Assembly (NCBI GenBank): GCA_017940705.1
Contig: JAGAYB010000276.1
Span: 1-13,897, forward strand
Direction: 5' to 3'
Origin: Selenomonas sp.
GTDB taxonomy: Bacteria > Bacillota_C > Negativicutes > Selenomonadales > Selenomonadaceae
Length of the DNA: 13,897 nt
Under the pieces are notes generated by a model. That model saw only the letters and a program-made list of their open reading frames with translations. It was not told where the DNA came from and did no database searches. This document shows, piece after piece, positions 11,418 to 13,897 of the stretch (position 1 is the stretch's first letter; each line of letters opens with the position of its first letter). Both the position numbers and the translations under genes were made by a program.

Positions 11418-13897
11418 ATGGGATATAAATATTTTGTCAAAAAGCGGCAGCAGAAGAGACTGTTTAGTTCACTAGCCTTGGCGGTAAGCTTTATGGCTTA
11501 CCCCTATGGCATTGGTGAGGCGGCAACAGAGATTGTGCCCAAGGATAGTAGTGATGCAGGTAAAATTGCTCACTCAGGGAATGTTTACAGTATCTCGCCG
11601 CAAAAAGATACCGGGACTTTGGCCTATAACCGTTTTGAAAAATTTAATTTGGCTAGTGGCGATATTGCCAATCTGCTGTTTGGCAATTCCTCTACGCTGG
11701 CTAATCTTGTGCATAATAGAATCAGCATAGATGGTATTGTAAATGGCATCAAGGATGGCAGGATTAACGGTCATCTGATCTTCCTTAGCCCTGATGGCAT
11801 AGCCGTGGGCGCATCCGGCGTTATAAATGCCGGCCAGTTCACAGGCATTGTTCCGTCTTCCAAAGAGTTTGAAAATTTATACAATACAGAAAATAACATT
11901 GCGATGGAGGCTATTAACAACCTCACGACTTATGGCAATGGCAAGACTATTGATATCAGTGGGCAGGTTAATACCCATAGCGGCATTATGCTGGGCGCAG
12001 GCATTATCAATATCAAGGACGGTGCCGTGCTGCAGAGCACGAAGAGCCTTGATTTTAAAGATTTGGTAAAAATAAATGCCGGAGATACCGTCAGTGCAGA
12101 TTTGAATAACGTCACGGCAGTGGTGGAAGGTTCGGGCGGCGATATCATTTTGACGGCAAAGCAGGAGTCTGCGGTCAAGGATACTAAGCCTTTACTGGAT
12201 GCCAACGGCAATGTGCAAAAAGATGAAAGCGGCAAGGACAAAACAGAAGCCAATCTCATCAGGTGGAGTGACCGGTCTACGGACATTGCCGCTGCTGTCA
12301 ACATAGGGCAGGATGCAACGAGCAAGGGCGTCAAAATAAGCAGCAGTGACAGTGCTGTGAAGATTACGGCGGATAGCACCAGCACTTATGAGGACAGCAC
12401 CCCTATGAGCCTCACGCACACCTTGAAGGGCATTATCCTGGGGGATGACAAAACCCTGCTTGATGGCGCTATCAACAAGCTGGCAGGCAACGAAGCCGGA
12501 GCGAACAAGTATCTGTTTGTCAATTATTCCAGCAAGAAGAACAAAGCGTCTGTCAATATTGGGAAGGACAGTGCCATTACGGCCAATAATATTGATATTG
12601 CCGCTAATTCCAAGGTGGAAATAGCGCAGTCTATCACTGTGCCTGTGGGCGAGAATAAAAAGGATAGCGAAGGCAAGACAGTCCCTAGCGGTTCCAAGGC
12701 CGTAGCAGCAGTGGCGGTTTCCCGTGTCTATAATGCGGCAGATGTGGTTATTGATGGCACTTTGACGGCTTCGGGAGCAGATGGTGAAACCGGCAATGGT
12801 ATCAAAATTGCAGCCAATGCGGACACGAAAGCGGAACTTTCCGCAACCGGCAGTGGTGGCGAGGGTAATGCCGTAGCGGTAGGCGTGGCGGTTCTGACGG
12901 GTGATACCAAGTCCAAGGTGAAGATGGATAACCCGACAAATGCAGCGGTCTTTGCGGCGGAAAAGGGTAAGGCAGCAGTGGAAGCGGTCACGAACAGCGA
13001 TGTAAGTATCAACGTGGGTGCAGTGGGGGCTGCGAGCTATGTGGTTTCCAACGTGGGCGTGGCCAACTATGACACCAGTGCCGATGTGAGCATAGACCGC
13101 GCTATCAAGGCCGGGGATTTTGCTATCAAAGCAGAGAACAATACCACCGGGCTGAAAATGACGGTGGATAATACGGTGAAGCCTGTAGCGGACGGCAACA
13201 AGGGCAAAGACACTGCGGAGGAAAACGAAGCGCAGAAGAACGAGGACGATAATGCTGCTAATGCGGAGAAAAACAAGCCTGACTCGGAAAAATCCAAGGA
13301 CGAACAGGAAAGCGAGAAAAAATCCGGCGACCCCACGCAGTTAATCAAGAATGCCTCCGTGGATTCTGCGGATGACAAGACAAAGGACGCCGCAGGTGAC
13401 GATGGCAAGGGCGGCATAAAGGATGTCAAGGACAAGGTGGAAGGCACCAATGAGGGCGGCGATAATGAGAGGAAAAATTCTGCCTTTGGTCTGGGTGCTG
13501 CTGTAGGCGTTGTTTCCAACAAAAACGATGCCAATGTCACTTTGGGGAAAAATGCTGTCATTACAGCAACAAAGCCTGAAAATGCAGATGCCTCGGATGG
13601 CGCTGTCAAAGTAACTGCCAACACGTTTATGACAGCCTCTGCCGACAAGGCGGACAGCCTGCAGCTGGTGGTGAAGAATACTCAGGCCAACGCCAATGTA
13701 GAAATCGGTGCCGCCGTATTGGTCAGCAATGTGAATAACAATGCAAAAATTTTGCTGAATAATGAAGGGGAGAAGTCTGCCCAAATCAAGGGTGAGGCTG
13801 TATCTCTGGGCGCGGCAGCTGGCATGGGACAATACGAAAAAGAATCAGAGAAGAAAACCAGCACACTGTCCTACACGGTGAGCGCCGAGGGAACTGC
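11418..13897 (+). CDS. Two-partner secretion exoprotein, filamentous haemagglutinin-like adhesin (TpsA), 5' part
   Basis: The frame is open to the window edge: 826 complete codons, no cysteine. The N terminus is basic, with a hydrophobic core (about residues 15-30) and a likely cleavage near GEAA (33-36). A TPS secretion domain follows (about 48-300). It includes NRFEKFNLASGDIANLLF (71-88) and HLIFLSPDGIAVGASGVINAG (119-139), where SPDGI stands in the place of the usual NPNGI. It then becomes repetitive and beta-helix-like, with alanine/valine-rich strands at about 427-437, 484-493, 531-550, 691-700 and 761-771. A charged, probably disordered insert covers about 588-687. It resembles the large LktA-like filamentous adhesins I associate with Negativicutes and fusobacteria. 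It should be exported by the TpsB pore encoded upstream. The ATG at 11418 has a fitting ribosome site; in-frame ATGs at 11391 and 11352 would lengthen the signal region. The C terminus is outside the window. Confidence 0.88.
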   Translation, partial: MGYKYFVKKRQQKRLFSSLALAVSFMAYPYGIGEAATEIVPKDSSDAGKIAHSGNVYSISPQKDTGTLAYNRFEKFNLASGDIANLLFGNSSTLANLVHNRISIDGIVNGIKDGRINGHLIFLSPDGIAVGASGVINAGQFTGIVPSSKEFENLYNTENNIAMEAINNLTTYGNGKTIDISGQVNTHSGIMLGAGIINIKDGAVLQSTKSLDFKDLVKINAGDTVSADLNNVTAVVEGSGGDIILTAKQESAVKDTKPLLDANGNVQKDESGKDKTEANLIRWSDRSTDIAAAVNIGQDATSKGVKISSSDSAVKITADSTSTYEDSTPMSLTHTLKGIILGDDKTLLDGAINKLAGNEAGANKYLFVNYSSKKNKASVNIGKDSAITANNIDIAANSKVEIAQSITVPVGENKKDSEGKTVPSGSKAVAAVAVSRVYNAADVVIDGTLTASGADGETGNGIKIAANADTKAELSATGSGGEGNAVAVGVAVLTGDTKSKVKMDNPTNAAVFAAEKGKAAVEAVTNSDVSINVGAVGAASYVVSNVGVANYDTSADVSIDRAIKAGDFAIKAENNTTGLKMTVDNTVKPVADGNKGKDTAEENEAQKNEDDNAANAEKNKPDSEKSKDEQESEKKSGDPTQLIKNASVDSADDKTKDAAGDDGKGGIKDVKDKVEGTNEGGDNERKNSAFGLGAAVGVVSNKNDANVTLGKNAVITATKPENADASDGAVKVTANTFMTASADKADSLQLVVKNTQANANVEIGAAVLVSNVNNNAKILLNNEGEKSAQIKGEAVSLGAAAGMGQYEKESEKKTSTLSYTVSAEGT

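Noticed and set aside
13067..13648. Minus-strand frame rich in serine, alanine and phenylalanine
   Set aside because: It is the reverse of the low-complexity charged part of the exoprotein. The composition explains the absence of stops.
1..13897. CRISPR arrays, insertion sequences, tRNA or rRNA genes
   Set aside because: I looked for regularly spaced repeats, transposase motifs, terminal repeats and tRNA-like TTCGANTC cores on both strands and found none.

Overview
The window looks like chromosomal DNA of a diderm Firmicute of the class Negativicutes, Selenomonas-like. The purine genes have a Firmicutes flavour: a PurF with a cleavable propeptide and iron-sulphur ligands, and strong TTGACA/TATAAT promoters. 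Outer-membrane two-partner secretion genes sit next to them, and that combination is typical of Negativicutes. The genus is an inference from gene content; no rRNA is present.

Layout. (1) Positions 1-245 hold no convincing gene, but they contain nested inverted repeats and a strong, probably bidirectional terminator at 179-216. (2) A leftward membrane-anchored polysaccharide deacetylase (246-1091) has its own promoter and diverges from the purine operon. (3) A rightward run, purC-purE-purF-purM-purN-purH-purD (1312-7871), has one strong promoter at 1232-1260. Spacing is tight from purF onward, and purM and purN overlap. (4) A sodium:alanine/glycine (AGCS) symporter (8010-9428) has a promoter that lies upstream of the intrinsic terminator following purD. 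Its short leader is therefore built like an attenuator. (5) After a second strong terminator (9439-9485) comes a two-partner secretion pair: a TpsB/FhaC-type outer-membrane transporter (9619-11280) and the first 826 codons of a large filamentous exoprotein (11418 to window end).

How the genes work together. The pur genes supply PurD, PurN, PurM, PurE, PurC, half of PurH and the committing enzyme PurF. No purK, purL/Q/S, purB or AICAR transformylase is present. The most distinctive coding feature is purH: it is a clean stand-alone IMP cyclohydrolase of 197 residues with no transformylase domain, so the penultimate step must be encoded elsewhere. The AGCS symporter could feed glycine to PurD, but that is only suggested by position. 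The TpsB pore would export the TpsA adhesin, whose beta-helix-like repeats are interrupted by about 100 residues of charged sequence.

The regulatory sequence is the most rewarding part for closer study. It includes a perfect 10-bp-arm palindrome beside the symporter promoter, the attenuator-like leader, and a 13-codon leader ORF whose stop overlaps the tpsB start (ATGA). I found no clearly undescribed multi-gene system, no CRISPR array, no insertion sequence and no tRNA.
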